The notes under the pieces: generated by a model
Told to the model about the DNA's origin: nothing
What the model saw: the letters and a program-made list of their open reading frames with translations, nothing else
Databases searched by the model: none
Translations under genes and position numbers: made by a program
DNA from: an uncultured Eubacteriales bacterium
GTDB lineage: Bacteria > Bacillota > Clostridia > Oscillospirales > Acutalibacteraceae
DNA length: 32,809 nt
Assembly: GCA_949292775.1 (NCBI GenBank)
Contig: CASFBL010000024.1
Span: forward strand, 1-32,809
Reading direction: 5' to 3'
In this document: in pieces, positions 16,649-25,229 of the stretch
Layout: the number at the start of each line of letters is the position of its first letter
How positions within the stretch are numbered: the first letter of the stretch is position 1

Positions 16649-17989
16649 ATGTCATTGAAACTGAACACAAACTATTTGAAAGACTTTATTTCCGAAGCGG
16701 ATTACGATGCGATTTCCGAAGAAATCCGCGCTTCACATAAAACTTTGACCGAGAAAACCGGCGCGGGGAATGATTTCCTCGGCTGGGTCGATCTGCCTGA
16801 AAATTACGACAAAGAAGAATTTGCCCGCATCAAGCTTGCGGCGCAAAAGATTCGCAGCGATTCGCAGGTGCTTGTCGTTATCGGCATCGGCGGCAGCTAT
16901 CTCGGCGCGCGTGCCGCAATTGAATTCTGCAAGTCACAAAATTACAACCTGCTTTGCAAAGATGCGCCGCAGATTTTCTTCAGCGGCAATTCTATCAGCT
17001 CCGCTGCGCTTAACGAGATTCTTTCGATTTGCCGCGATAAGGACTTTTCCGTCAATGTAATTTCCAAATCCGGCACAACGACTGAGCCTGCAATTTCTTT
17101 CCGTATTTTCCGTGAGTTGCTTGAGCAGAAATACGGAAAAGCAGAGGCTGCAAAACGCATTTATGTAACGACCGACAAAGCAAAAGGCACACTCAAAGCG
17201 CTTTCTGATGAAGAAGGCTATGAAACTTTTGTGGTTCCGGATGATGTCGGCGGCCGTTATTCTGTTCTTACCGCTGTGGGTCTTCTGCCGATTGCCGCTG
17301 CCGGAATTGACATTGACGCAATGATGCAGGGCGCGAACGATGCGCGCAAGGCGTATACAGACCCTGATATGCAGAAAAATGACTGCTATAAATATGCAGC
17401 TATTCGCAATATTCTTTACCGCAAAGGCAAATGCATTGAAATGATGGTCTCCTATGAGCCGGACTATACCATGATGAATGAGTGGTTTAAACAGCTGTTC
17501 GGTGAGTCTGAGGGCAAAGACGGTAAAGGGCTTTATCCGTCCAGCGCGGTTTTCTCGACCGATTTGCATTCTATGGGGCAGTTCATTCAGGAGGGCAGCC
17601 GCTTGATGTTTGAGACTGCCGTTGTCTTTGACGAGCCGAAGACGGAAGTTGTCATTGAAAAGGATGAAATCAATGCCGACGGCCTGAACTTCCTTGCCGG
17701 GAAGACGATGAGCTATGTTAACCGCAAGGCGTTTGAGGGCACCGTGCTCGCGCATGTGGACGGCGGTGTTCCCAATGTGGTTCTTGAACTTTCCAAAATG
17801 GACGAATATCATTTCGGCTATCTGGTTTACTTCCTCGAAAAAGCGTGTGCGATTTCCGGCTATACGCTGGGTGTCAATCCCTTTAATCAGCCCGGTGTTG
17901 AAAGCTACAAGAGCAACATGTTCGCTCTGCTTGGCAAACCCGGCTATGAGGAAAAAACCAAAGAACTCGAAGCGCGTTTAGGTCGCTGA
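16649..17989 (+). CDS. pgi: Glucose-6-phosphate isomerase
   Basis: 446 residues, the shorter form usual in Firmicutes. It interconverts glucose-6-phosphate and fructose-6-phosphate in glycolysis. The sugar isomerase fold is shown by [18 protein letters not shown], the phosphate loop [43 protein letters not shown], the helix with GQFIQEGSR, and the C-terminal [23 protein letters not shown] bearing the catalytic lysine. An AGGGGA site precedes the ATG. It has its own promoter; a short weak GC hairpin without a T-run follows the stop. Confidence 0.97.
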   Translation: MSLKLNTNYLKDFISEADYDAISEEIRASHKTLTEKTGAGNDFLGWVDLPENYDKEEFARIKLAAQKIRSDSQVLVVIGIGGSYLGARAAIEFCKSQNYNLLCKDAPQIFFSGNSISSAALNEILSICRDKDFSVNVISKSGTTTEPAISFRIFRELLEQKYGKAEAAKRIYVTTDKAKGTLKALSDEEGYETFVVPDDVGGRYSVLTAVGLLPIAAAGIDIDAMMQGANDARKAYTDPDMQKNDCYKYAAIRNILYRKGKCIEMMVSYEPDYTMMNEWFKQLFGESEGKDGKGLYPSSAVFSTDLHSMGQFIQEGSRLMFETAVVFDEPKTEVVIEKDEINADGLNFLAGKTMSYVNRKAFEGTVLAHVDGGVPNVVLELSKMDEYHFGYLVYFLEKACAISGYTLGVNPFNQPGVESYKSNMFALLGKPGYEEKTKELEARLGR

Positions 17990-18041
17990 TTTTGTTTGTC
18001 CCCGCATGGGCGGATTCAATAATATATAGGAGGAGAACTCT

Positions 18042-18461
18042 ATGGTATCTCTTATCATTGGCCACAAAGGCTCAGGAAAAACAAAACTGCTTGTCGACAA
18101 GGTCAACGCTGCGATTGAAAAATCCAACGGCAATGTTATCTGCGTTGAGAAGGAAACGAAGCTTACATACGATGTAAACTATCGTGCCCGACTTGTTGCG
18201 ACTGACAATTTCTCTATTGCCGGTTTTGATGCACTTTACGGCTTCTTGAGCGGGCTTTGCGCCGGCGACCACGATATAACCGATATTTTTGTAGATGCAA
18301 CATTCCGCATCGGCGGCAGAGACTATGAAGCGCTCGCCGACTTTTTGAAAAAGGTTGACAATCTTTCCCACATTTCCGGGACGACATTTACCTTTACAAT
18401 CTCGACCGACCTTGAAAACCTGCCGGAGAGAATGTTCGCTTACTGTGAAAAAATCAACTAA
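18042..18461 (+). CDS. Small P-loop NTPase-like protein of unknown function
   Basis: 139 residues. It begins MVSLIIGHKGSGKTKLL, a perfect Walker A (G7-T14), and has a hydrophobic strand ending in acid at DITDIFVDATFRIG, a fitting Walker B. The rest shows alternating strands and helices (LADFLKKVDNLSHISGTTFTFTISTDLENLPERM). This is one minimal RecA/ASCE-type core without a partner domain, transmembrane helix or DNA-binding motif. Similar short Clostridial proteins have been labelled PilT-like, but the size rules out a real PilT motor. A strong AGGAGGAG site precedes the ATG, 52 bases after pgi. A terminator follows directly. Function unknown. Confidence 0.75.
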   Translation: MVSLIIGHKGSGKTKLLVDKVNAAIEKSNGNVICVEKETKLTYDVNYRARLVATDNFSIAGFDALYGFLSGLCAGDHDITDIFVDATFRIGGRDYEALADFLKKVDNLSHISGTTFTFTISTDLENLPERMFAYCEKIN

Positions 18462-18476
18462 CAAAAGTCAACTTGA

Positions 18477-18507
18477 AAAAGCCGTTGTGCGCGCACAGCG
18501 GTTTTTT
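18477..18507 (+). terminator. Rho-independent terminator after the P-loop gene
   Basis: CCGTTGTGCG pairs with CGCACAGCGG (one G:U pair), flanked by AAAA and followed by six T. The next gene begins 20 bases later, leaving little room for a promoter. Confidence 0.85.
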
Positions 18508-18527
18508 CTGTTTGCGGGGTGTTTTGT

Positions 18528-19406
18528 GTGAAACGGCTTATGTGCCTGCTGTGCGCAGTGGTTTTGCTTTTATCGCTGTTTGGCTGTTCGAAAGAACAGA
18601 ATAAGGCGTTTTATGATTTGGAGTTTCAAAGCGAGTGCGTCACACTTGTTCCGATAGACGACAGCCGGCAAAGCGCGCAGAATGAATATTTCTTTTTCAC
18701 TTCCTCGGAGGACTTTGAAAAGGGAAAGACGGCGCTCAGTCAGTATTTTGATTTGGAAAAGGTCAGCGCTGAAGACAACTCAACGACCAGCTTTTCAGAA
18801 ATAACCAAGCGTTATGACGAGAGCTTTTTTGAAAACAATGTTTTGCTGTTTGTCAAGCGCTATCACAGCACAAAATCAAAGTTGCACATCACTGAAATTG
18901 ATGCTGTAGACAATGTGTTTACGGTGCACAGTGAGCTTGCAGAAGGCGCAGATTCGACCTCGCTTTATCGAGCCTATCTAATCTCGTTTTCTAAAGAATA
19001 TCTGGATTCTGATGACGCTTCGGTGGATATGCAGACGGAATCTGTCGCAGCAGATAACAGTGAAGTACCCGATAAAGTTACCGTGTCAATGGGGAACACT
19101 TATAAAATTGTGGAGGACGATGCGCTCGGTGAAGAAATCCTGACTCTGATAAAGGGTTTTTCTCTGACTGAAAGCGATTATAACCCTGATGACCATACCT
19201 ACGGCGTTTCGGATGTTTCAGTGGTTGCGCCTAATTTTTACGCAACTTTCAATAATGACTATATCGGGATTGGTCTTTCCGTTTATAAGCCCGATGCGGC
19301 TGTTCGTGAAAAGATGATTTCTGTTTATAATTCTATTCCCGGTGAAGCGCAAACTTTAACGCCCGAGACTGAACCGGATGCTATGGCGCAGACGGTGGAA
19401 GAATAA
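18528..19406 (+). CDS. Predicted lipoprotein of unknown function
   Basis: 292 residues if it starts at the GTG at 18528, which lies eight bases after GGGG; a GTG at 18519 and an ATG at 18540 are alternatives. The N terminus VKRLMCLLCAVVLLLSLFGCSK is a lipoprotein signal with the modified cysteine at position 20 (lipobox LFGC). The mature part is acidic and soluble, with no motif I recognise; it alternates short strands (NNVLLFVKRYHS, KLHITEIDAVDNVFTVHSEL) with Ser/Asp-rich linkers and ends with an acidic ETEPDAMAQTVEE tail. It is probably held on the outer face of the membrane. It follows a terminator by 20 bases, so expression may depend on read-through or on a promoter inside the upstream gene. 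Confidence 0.75.
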   Translation: MKRLMCLLCAVVLLLSLFGCSKEQNKAFYDLEFQSECVTLVPIDDSRQSAQNEYFFFTSSEDFEKGKTALSQYFDLEKVSAEDNSTTSFSEITKRYDESFFENNVLLFVKRYHSTKSKLHITEIDAVDNVFTVHSELAEGADSTSLYRAYLISFSKEYLDSDDASVDMQTESVAADNSEVPDKVTVSMGNTYKIVEDDALGEEILTLIKGFSLTESDYNPDDHTYGVSDVSVVAPNFYATFNNDYIGIGLSVYKPDAAVREKMISVYNSIPGEAQTLTPETEPDAMAQTVEE

Positions 19407-19428
19407 TTTGTTTTTTCATAATTTTTTG

Positions 19429-19457
19429 TTGACAAATGCACCTTTACCCATTATAAT
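19429..19457 (+). promoter_or_regulatory. Consensus promoter of yceD-rpmF
   Basis: TTGACA (19429-19434), 17 bases, TATAAT (19452-19457). A perfect sigma-A consensus, about 31 bases before the start codon, in keeping with strong expression of a ribosomal protein. Confidence 0.92.
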
Positions 19458-19487
19458 ATCTTTTGCGTTAGTTTGACGAGGTATGTT

Positions 19488-19961
19488 ATGTTTATTGAAT
19501 TGGAGCCTGTTTTTAACAATATCGGCGAGAAAAAGGAATTCGCTTACGAGTTTGTTTTGGCTGATAGCGGCATTCAAGAGCCCGCAAAGGTTTCCGGCTT
19601 GGTCGAAAACAGGGCAGGGGTGGTTACTTTAACCGCCGATGTCTCTCTCGACTATGTGGCAAGCTGTGACCGTTGTCTCTGTGATGTGCCCCAATCCTTA
19701 AACCGGCAGTTTAGTCATGTTCTGACCCGTTCTTTACAGAATGAGGAAAACGACGAACTGATTTTAGTCGAGGACATGCACTTCGACTTAGACGAACTGC
19801 TGCGGGAAGACATACTTTTGTCCCTGCCAAGTAAGGTGTTGTGTAAGAGCGACTGCAAAGGGCTTTGCTCTATGTGCGGTGCTGACTTAAACAACGGTCC
19901 CTGTGGCTGTAAAAAGCCTGTGGACCCGCGCCTTGCCGTGCTGCAGGATTTGCTATCATAA
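19488..19961 (+). CDS. yceD: YceD/DUF177 family protein
   Basis: 157 residues from the ATG at 19488, which follows GAGGT. The family is almost always found before rpmF and is linked to 23S rRNA processing or accumulation; in plants a relative acts in plastid rRNA maturation. The conserved pieces are CDRCL (first CxxC), the acidic LVEDMHFDLDELLREDILLSLPSKVLC, and the C-terminal cysteine cluster CKSDCKGLCSMCGADLNNGPCGC, likely to bind zinc. rpmF follows 38 bases later in the same transcript. Confidence 0.92.
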   Translation: MFIELEPVFNNIGEKKEFAYEFVLADSGIQEPAKVSGLVENRAGVVTLTADVSLDYVASCDRCLCDVPQSLNRQFSHVLTRSLQNEENDELILVEDMHFDLDELLREDILLSLPSKVLCKSDCKGLCSMCGADLNNGPCGCKKPVDPRLAVLQDLLS

Positions 19962-19999
19962 CCGTTATATGCATAATTTTTCATAAGGAGAGCTTGACA

Positions 20000-20182
20000 A
20001 TGGCAGTACCGAAGAGAAGAGTTTCAAAAGCAAGAAGAGATAAAAGACGCTCCAGCGTTTGGAAGATGAGCGCACCCGAGCTTCAGAAGTGCCCGAACTG
20101 CGGCGAATACAAAAGAACGCACAGAGTTTGCCCCGCCTGCGGTTACTACAACGGCAGACAGGTCATTGTAAAAGAAGCGTAA
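20000..20182 (+). CDS. rpmF: 50S ribosomal protein L32
   Basis: 60 residues from the ATG at 20000 (AAGGAG upstream). It begins MAVPKRRVSKARRDKRRSS, the basic rRNA-binding tail of L32, followed by a four-cysteine zinc ribbon (CPNCG ... CPACG). The cysteine-containing (C+) form fits a zinc-replete Firmicute. A terminator follows 30 bases downstream. Confidence 0.98.
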   Translation: MAVPKRRVSKARRDKRRSSVWKMSAPELQKCPNCGEYKRTHRVCPACGYYNGRQVIVKEA

Positions 20183-20211
20183 GTTCGCCCGAAATTTTTT
20201 GAAGGTAACGG

Positions 20212-20245
20212 AAAGGTGGAGAAGTCGTGTCTTCCCCGCCTTTTT
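20212..20245 (+). terminator. Terminator or attenuator between rpmF and the DUF512 gene
   Basis: A 13-bp stem (20212-20224 with 20231-20243, one mismatch and one G:U), a 6-base loop TCGTGT and a run of five T. It ends 25 bases before the next start codon, and no promoter is evident in between, so partial read-through is likely. Confidence 0.7.
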
Positions 20246-20270
20246 CTCGTGTGGAAAGGAAGTGATTGGT

Positions 20271-21581
20271 ATGTCGGTTCAAATTGAAAGCGTCAAACCG
20301 TTTTCGCGTTGCTGGCTTTGGGGCGTGCGCGCGGGGGATACGCTTTTGTCGGTGGACGGCAAAGAGATTGAGGACATTTTGGACTACGACTTTTATATGA
20401 GCTTTGCGCCGGTCACCATGGAATTTTTGTGCCGCAACGGCAAAAAACGCAGTGTCCGCATGCCGACTTCCGATACCGGCCTTTCCTTTCAGACTTATTT
20501 GATGGACAAGCAGCAACGGTGCCGGAACAAGTGTATTTTCTGCTTTATAGACCAGCTGCCGAAGGGGATGCGCGAGAGTCTGTATTTTAAAGATGATGAT
20601 AGCCGCCTTTCTTTTTTGTTCGGTAATTACATTACCTTGACCAACATTTCCGAACACGAGGTGCAGCGTATCATCGATATGCATATCAGCCCTGTCAATA
20701 TATCCGTGCATACCATGAACCCGGAATTGCGCGTCAAAATGATGGGCAACCGTTTCGCCGGCGAGGCGTTGCAAATTCTCAAGCGCTTTGCAGCAGCGGG
20801 CATTAAAATGAATACCCAGCTGGTGCTTTGCCCCGGCATCAACGACGGCAAAGAACTGGAATATAGTCTAAAAGAGCTTTCCGCGATGTATCCGGCGGTG
20901 CAAAGCGTTGCCGCCGTTCCCGTGGGGCTTACAAAATACCGCGAAGGGCTTTATCCGCTCACGGCTTACACCAAAGAGACTGCCGGGGAAGTCATTGACA
21001 TTATGGAGCGGTTTTCCGACGAATTCCGTGAAAATCACGGCGTGGGCTTTTGCTATCCGGCAGACGAGTTTTTCTTGAAGGCTGAACGCCCGCTGCCGTC
21101 CGCAGAATATTACGATGACTATCCGCAGCTCGATAATGGCGTGGGGCTTTGGACTTCTTTGCGCGATGAATTTTTTGAAGCGCTTTCTGCCTGCACGCAA
21201 AAATCTCGTTATCAAAAAGTTACCATAGCGACCGGCACAGCGGCATATCCGCTGATTTGTGCGTTTGCAAATGCGGCGCAGAAAAAAATCGGCTGTGAAG
21301 TTGAAGTTGTCCCGATTATTAACCATTTCTTCGGCGAAACGATTACAGTCGCCGGGCTTTTAACCGGGCAAGACCTTTTAGAGCAGCTGAAAGGCAAAGA
21401 CCTCGGCGATGCATTGCTTATCCCTCTGGTTATGACGATTGACTATACTTCCCATTCGACCGATAAAAATAAATTTTTAGACGATATAACACTCAAAGAA
21501 GCAGAAGCGGCGCTCAAGCTGCCCGTGATTCCCACCGGCAACCGCGGTGAAGAACTGCTCAATAACCTTTTGGGGGTGTAA
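20271..21581 (+). CDS. PDZ and radical SAM (DUF512) protein
   Basis: 436 residues from the ATG at 20271, chosen for AAGGAAG upstream; the open frame extends 24 codons further without a site. The N-terminal PDZ-like part is IESVKPFSRCWLWGVRAGDTLLSVDGKEIED. A radical SAM cluster motif follows, CRNKCIFC (C84, C88, C91; CX3CX2C), then TLTNISEHEVQRIIDMHISPVNISVHT of the TIM barrel, and the DUF512 C-terminal domain (VTIATGTAAYPLI ... VVPIINHFFGETITVAGLLTGQDL). It should bind a 4Fe-4S cluster and cleave S-adenosylmethionine; the substrate is unknown. It abuts der (stop to ATG two bases), an arrangement common in Firmicutes and pointing to a ribosome-related task. Confidence 0.92.
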   Translation: MSVQIESVKPFSRCWLWGVRAGDTLLSVDGKEIEDILDYDFYMSFAPVTMEFLCRNGKKRSVRMPTSDTGLSFQTYLMDKQQRCRNKCIFCFIDQLPKGMRESLYFKDDDSRLSFLFGNYITLTNISEHEVQRIIDMHISPVNISVHTMNPELRVKMMGNRFAGEALQILKRFAAAGIKMNTQLVLCPGINDGKELEYSLKELSAMYPAVQSVAAVPVGLTKYREGLYPLTAYTKETAGEVIDIMERFSDEFRENHGVGFCYPADEFFLKAERPLPSAEYYDDYPQLDNGVGLWTSLRDEFFEALSACTQKSRYQKVTIATGTAAYPLICAFANAAQKKIGCEVEVVPIINHFFGETITVAGLLTGQDLLEQLKGKDLGDALLIPLVMTIDYTSHSTDKNKFLDDITLKEAEAALKLPVIPTGNRGEELLNNLLGV

Positions 21582-21583
21582 CT

Positions 21584-22927
21584 ATGGCAAGACCCGTTGT
21601 AGCCATTGTCGGCAGACCGAATGTCGGCAAAAGCACATTGTTTAACAAACTCATCGGCAAACGCCTGTCCATTGTGGACGATACGCCGGGCGTCACCCGC
21701 GACCGTATTTACGGCGACTGCGAGTGGCTCGGCCATAATATGCTGCTTGTGGATACGGGCGGTATTGAGCCGTATTCCAACGATATCATCCTTTCCCAAA
21801 TGCGCCGGCAGGCACAGCTTGCAATTGACAGCGCCGATGTCATCATATTAGTGACAGATTTGCGCACCGGCGTTGTGGCGACCGATGCGGAAGTTGCGGC
21901 AATGCTCCAAAAAAGCGGCAAGCCGATTGTGCTTTGCGTCAACAAATGCGATACCATAGGCGAAGTTCCGCCGGAATTTTATGAGTTTTATAATTTAGGT
22001 CTCGGCGACCCCATTGCGGTTTCTTCCGTCCACGGTCACGGCACCGGGGATTTGCTTGACGCTGTTTTAGAGTATTTGCCCGATGAAGCCGAAGAGGAGG
22101 ATGACAGCGATACCGTCCGCGTGGCGGTCATCGGAAAGCCGAATGTCGGTAAATCGTCACTTATCAACGCCATTTCCGGCGAAGAACGCGCAATCGTTTC
22201 CAATATTGCGGGTACGACGCGCGATGCGACCGACACGATTGTCGAAAACAAATTCGGCAATTTCGTGTTTATCGACACCGCCGGGCTTCGCCGCAAAAAT
22301 AAGGTTGAAGACCAAATTGAAAAGTATTCGGTGCTGCGCGCCCGTATGGCGGTGGAACGCGCCGATGTCTGTGTAATTATGATTGACGCGACGGAGGGCT
22401 TTACCGAACAGGACTCCAAAGTTGCCGGTATCGCGCACGAACTCGGCAAGGCGTGCATCATTGCGGTGAATAAATGGGACGCGGTCGAAAAAGACGGGCA
22501 CACTATGGACAAAGAGCGCAAAAAGCTGATGAATGATTTTTCGTTTATGAGCTATGCGCCGATTATCTTCATTTCCGCCAAAACCGGTCAGCGGCTCGAC
22601 CGCCTGTTTGAGCTGATTCGCTTTGTCGATTCCCAAAACGCCATGCGTATTTCCACCGGCAAGCTTAACGAAGTGCTTGCTGACGCCACCACGCGCGTGC
22701 AGCCGCCGACCGATAAAGGCCGCCGTTTGAAAATCTATTACATGACCCAGGCGTCCACGCGTCCGCCGACATTCGTCTGCTTTGTCAACAGCAAGGATTT
22801 GTTCCATTACAGCTATCAGCGCTATATTGACAACCAAATCCGCGAGGTGTTTGGCCTTGAGGGTACCCCGACGCGTTATATTATCCGGGAACGCCAAGGC
22901 CGCAACGGCAAAAAAGATACGAAATAA
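21584..22927 (+). CDS. der: Ribosome assembly GTPase Der (EngA)
   Basis: 447 residues with two GTPase domains in tandem, unique to Der. The first has GRPNVGKST (G1), DTPGVTRDR (G2), DTGG (G3) and NKCD (G4); the second has GKPNVGKSS, GTTRDATDT, DTAGLRRK and NKWD. An acidic linker (DEAEEEDDSDT) joins them, and a KH-like domain closes the protein (RRLKIYYMTQASTRPPTFVCFVN). It acts in 50S subunit maturation. GGGGGTG precedes the ATG; a terminator follows at once. Confidence 0.98.
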   Translation: MARPVVAIVGRPNVGKSTLFNKLIGKRLSIVDDTPGVTRDRIYGDCEWLGHNMLLVDTGGIEPYSNDIILSQMRRQAQLAIDSADVIILVTDLRTGVVATDAEVAAMLQKSGKPIVLCVNKCDTIGEVPPEFYEFYNLGLGDPIAVSSVHGHGTGDLLDAVLEYLPDEAEEEDDSDTVRVAVIGKPNVGKSSLINAISGEERAIVSNIAGTTRDATDTIVENKFGNFVFIDTAGLRRKNKVEDQIEKYSVLRARMAVERADVCVIMIDATEGFTEQDSKVAGIAHELGKACIIAVNKWDAVEKDGHTMDKERKKLMNDFSFMSYAPIIFISAKTGQRLDRLFELIRFVDSQNAMRISTGKLNEVLADATTRVQPPTDKGRRLKIYYMTQASTRPPTFVCFVNSKDLFHYSYQRYIDNQIREVFGLEGTPTRYIIRERQGRNGKKDTK

Positions 22928-22929
22928 CA

Positions 22930-22961
22930 AAAAAAGAACGGTTTTTTGACCGTTCTTTTTT
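22930..22961. terminator. Terminator after der
   Basis: AAAAAAGAACGGT (22930-22942) pairs perfectly with ACCGTTCTTTTTT (22949-22961) around a 6-base loop; the T-run is part of the stem. Confidence 0.88.
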
Positions 22962-22985
22962 CTTTAGAATTCACACACTGTTAAC

Positions 22986-23014
22986 TTGCTATTTCTATGG
23001 ATTTATGGTAAAAT
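22986..23014 (+). promoter_or_regulatory. Promoter of the ruvCAB-glmM-ecf operon
   Basis: TTGCTA (22986-22991), 17 bases, TAAAAT (23009-23014), about 48 bases before ruvC. No LexA-like box (GAAC-N4-GTTC) is visible in this gap. Confidence 0.6.
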
Positions 23015-23062
23015 TCTTTAAATATGTTATTTTGAAAAAGTAGGCTTTTTGGGGAATTTGAT

Positions 23063-23569
23063 ATGGTGATTTTAGGAATCGACCCCGGCTATGCCATCGT
23101 TGGTTACGGCGTGCTGGAGTATAGCAATAACCGCTTTACTGTTTTGGATTACGGTGCAATCACAACCCAGGCGGGCACACCGTTTCACAGGCGGCTTGAA
23201 ATGATTTATGACGACCTCTGCCTTTTAATGGAGCGGTTTCATCCCGAGGCGATGTCGATTGAAAAATTGTTTTATAACACAAACGCAAAAACCGTTATCG
23301 ATGTGGCACAGGCGCGCGGTGTAACCGTGCTCGCGGCGCAAAAGCACGGTGTGGAAGTTTTTGAATATACGCCGCTGCAAGTCAAGCAAAGCGTTGTCGG
23401 CTACGGCAGGGCAGAGAAAAAGCAGGTGCAGGAAATGACGCGCCTGATTTTGAATTTGGAAAAAATCCCGAAGCCGGACGATACGGCGGACGCGCTCGCC
23501 ATGGCGATTTGCCACGGGCACGCCAGCGGGTCGCTGATGGGAAAATTAAAACAGATGGGGATACGGTGA
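23063..23569 (+). CDS. ruvC: Holliday junction endonuclease RuvC
   Basis: 168 residues. The RNase H-like catalytic acids are present: D7 in MVILGIDPG, E67 in MSIEKLFY, and D140/D143 in KPDDTADALAMAICHGH. The protein cuts four-way junctions together with RuvAB. GGGGA lies about nine bases before the ATG. It heads a tight operon in the order ruvC-ruvA-ruvB. Confidence 0.98.
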   Translation: MVILGIDPGYAIVGYGVLEYSNNRFTVLDYGAITTQAGTPFHRRLEMIYDDLCLLMERFHPEAMSIEKLFYNTNAKTVIDVAQARGVTVLAAQKHGVEVFEYTPLQVKQSVVGYGRAEKKQVQEMTRLILNLEKIPKPDDTADALAMAICHGHASGSLMGKLKQMGIR

Positions 23570-23572
23570 TTT

Positions 23573-24181
23573 ATGTTTTATTCCATAACGGGCAAAATGA
23601 TATATGCAGACACCCAAAGCGTTGCGCTGGAAACCGGCGGGATTGCGTTTCGCTGCAGCACGACGCTGACCACGCGAAAGGCAATCGGAAAAATCGGCAG
23701 TGTTGCCACGCTTTACACTTATCTCAATGTGCGTGAAGATGCGCTGGATTTGTTCGGCTTTGCAACGCTTCAGGAACTGGATTGCTTTAAATCGCTCATT
23801 TCCGTTTCCGGCGTCGGACCGAAAGCGGCGCTTGCGATTCTTTCGGAATTAAGTCCCGAAAAGTTGGCGCTAAGCATTGCCACGGGCGTCAGCAAAGCCA
23901 TTACCCGCGCCCAGGGCGTCGGACCGAAGCTTGCCCAGCGCGTGGTGCTGGAACTCAAAGACAAACTGGCAAAAGGGCTGGAGCTTTCCGCTGTCACGCC
24001 TGAAATTGAAGCCGCCGGCGCCGCCGTGCAGGGCGGCAATACCGCCGAAGCCGTCAGTGCATTGACGATGCTCGGCTATTCTCAGAGCGAAGCGGCTGTT
24101 GCGGTCGCGGGGCTTCCCGATACCCTTTCCGTGGAAGATTTGATTAAGCAGGCGCTAAAACGGCTTGCAAAGCAGGTGTAA
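23573..24181 (+). CDS. ruvA: Holliday junction helicase subunit RuvA
   Basis: 202 residues. The N-terminal OB fold (MFYSITGKMIYADTQSVALETGGIAF), two helix-hairpin-helix motifs (LISVSGVGPKAALAIL and AQGVGPKLAQRVVLELKDKL), an Ala/Gly-rich linker and the C-terminal domain III (AVSALTMLGYSQSEAAVAV) are all visible. It binds the junction as a tetramer and loads RuvB. The start lies three bases after the ruvC stop. Confidence 0.97.
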   Translation: MFYSITGKMIYADTQSVALETGGIAFRCSTTLTTRKAIGKIGSVATLYTYLNVREDALDLFGFATLQELDCFKSLISVSGVGPKAALAILSELSPEKLALSIATGVSKAITRAQGVGPKLAQRVVLELKDKLAKGLELSAVTPEIEAAGAAVQGGNTAEAVSALTMLGYSQSEAAVAVAGLPDTLSVEDLIKQALKRLAKQV

Positions 24182-24184
24182 AAT

Positions 24185-25213
24185 ATGGATTTTGATAACG
24201 AAAACCGCATTGTTTCGCCCGACTTTAACGAGGCGGACAGCGAAACCGAGCTTTCCCTGCGCCCAAAGACCTTAAATGAATATATCGGGCAGGAGAAGGC
24301 GAAAGAAAACTTAAAAATATATATCGAAGCGGCAAAAGCGCGCGGCGAACAGCTTGACCATGTGCTTTTATACGGCCCTCCGGGACTCGGTAAAACCACG
24401 CTCGCGGGGATTATCGCCAATGAAATGCAGGTGCAGATTCGCGTTACCTCCGGCCCGGCAATTGAAAAACCCGGTGATTTGGCAGCCTTGCTTACGAATT
24501 TGAGCGACGGCGATGTATTATTCATCGATGAAATTCACCGTTTGTCGAGAAGCGTGGAAGAAGTGCTTTATCCTGCAATGGAAGACAACGCGCTGGATAT
24601 CATCATCGGTAAAGGCCCTTCTGCACGCTCCATTCGGCTGGATTTGCCGAAATTCACGCTTGTAGGTGCCACCACGCGCGCCGGGCAGCTGACGGCGCCC
24701 TTGCGCGACCGTTTCGGCGTAATAGCAAGGCTTGAGATGTATACACCCGAACAATTAGCGCAAATTGTGCGGCGAAGTGCCGGGATTCTCGGCATTGCCA
24801 TTGATGATGACGGCGCTATGGAAATCGCCTCGCGTTCGCGCGGCACACCGCGAATCGCAAACCGGCTGTTAAAGCGTGCCCGCGACTTTGCCGAGGTGAT
24901 GGGCAACGGCGTGATTACCACCGATACGGCAAAAATTGCACTCGGGCGTATGGAAATTGATGAACTCGGGCTGGACCAGATTGACCGTTTGCTTTTAACT
25001 TCTATGATTCGCAACTATAACGGTGGTCCGGTGGGTTTGGAAACCATTGCCGCGACCATAGGCGAAGAAGCCGTCACAATTGAAGATGTCTATGAACCGT
25101 ATCTCATGCAGATCGGATTCCTTTCCAAAACACCGCGCGGACGCGTGGTGACCCCGCTTGCTTACCGGCACTTGGGCTTCGCCATGCCGGGGCAGCAACA
25201 ACTGGATTTATAA
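24185..25213 (+). CDS. ruvB: Holliday junction branch migration ATPase RuvB
   Basis: 342 residues. An AAA+ motor with [19 protein letters not shown], Walker [10 protein letters not shown], Walker [10 protein letters not shown], sensor 1 [10 protein letters not shown], arginine finger region LRDRFG, and a winged-helix C terminus ([28 protein letters not shown]). It pumps DNA through the RuvA-bound junction. Three bases separate it from ruvA. Confidence 0.99.
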   Translation: MDFDNENRIVSPDFNEADSETELSLRPKTLNEYIGQEKAKENLKIYIEAAKARGEQLDHVLLYGPPGLGKTTLAGIIANEMQVQIRVTSGPAIEKPGDLAALLTNLSDGDVLFIDEIHRLSRSVEEVLYPAMEDNALDIIIGKGPSARSIRLDLPKFTLVGATTRAGQLTAPLRDRFGVIARLEMYTPEQLAQIVRRSAGILGIAIDDDGAMEIASRSRGTPRIANRLLKRARDFAEVMGNGVITTDTAKIALGRMEIDELGLDQIDRLLLTSMIRNYNGGPVGLETIAATIGEEAVTIEDVYEPYLMQIGFLSKTPRGRVVTPLAYRHLGFAMPGQQQLDL

Positions 25214-25229
25214 AAAGGAGAAAAAGAGT

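Noticed and set aside
16934-17812. 292-codon open frame antisense to pgi
   Set aside because: pgi is certain on the other strand; the frame has no family pattern, is rich in His, Arg and Asn, and has no binding site.
17990-18041. Terminator or riboswitch after pgi
   Set aside because: The CCGC/GCGG hairpin is short and has no T-run; 52 bases are too few for a known riboswitch.
22157-22930. 257-codon open frame antisense to der
   Set aside because: It is a shadow of the second GTPase domain; there is no promoter, and it would run through the der terminator.
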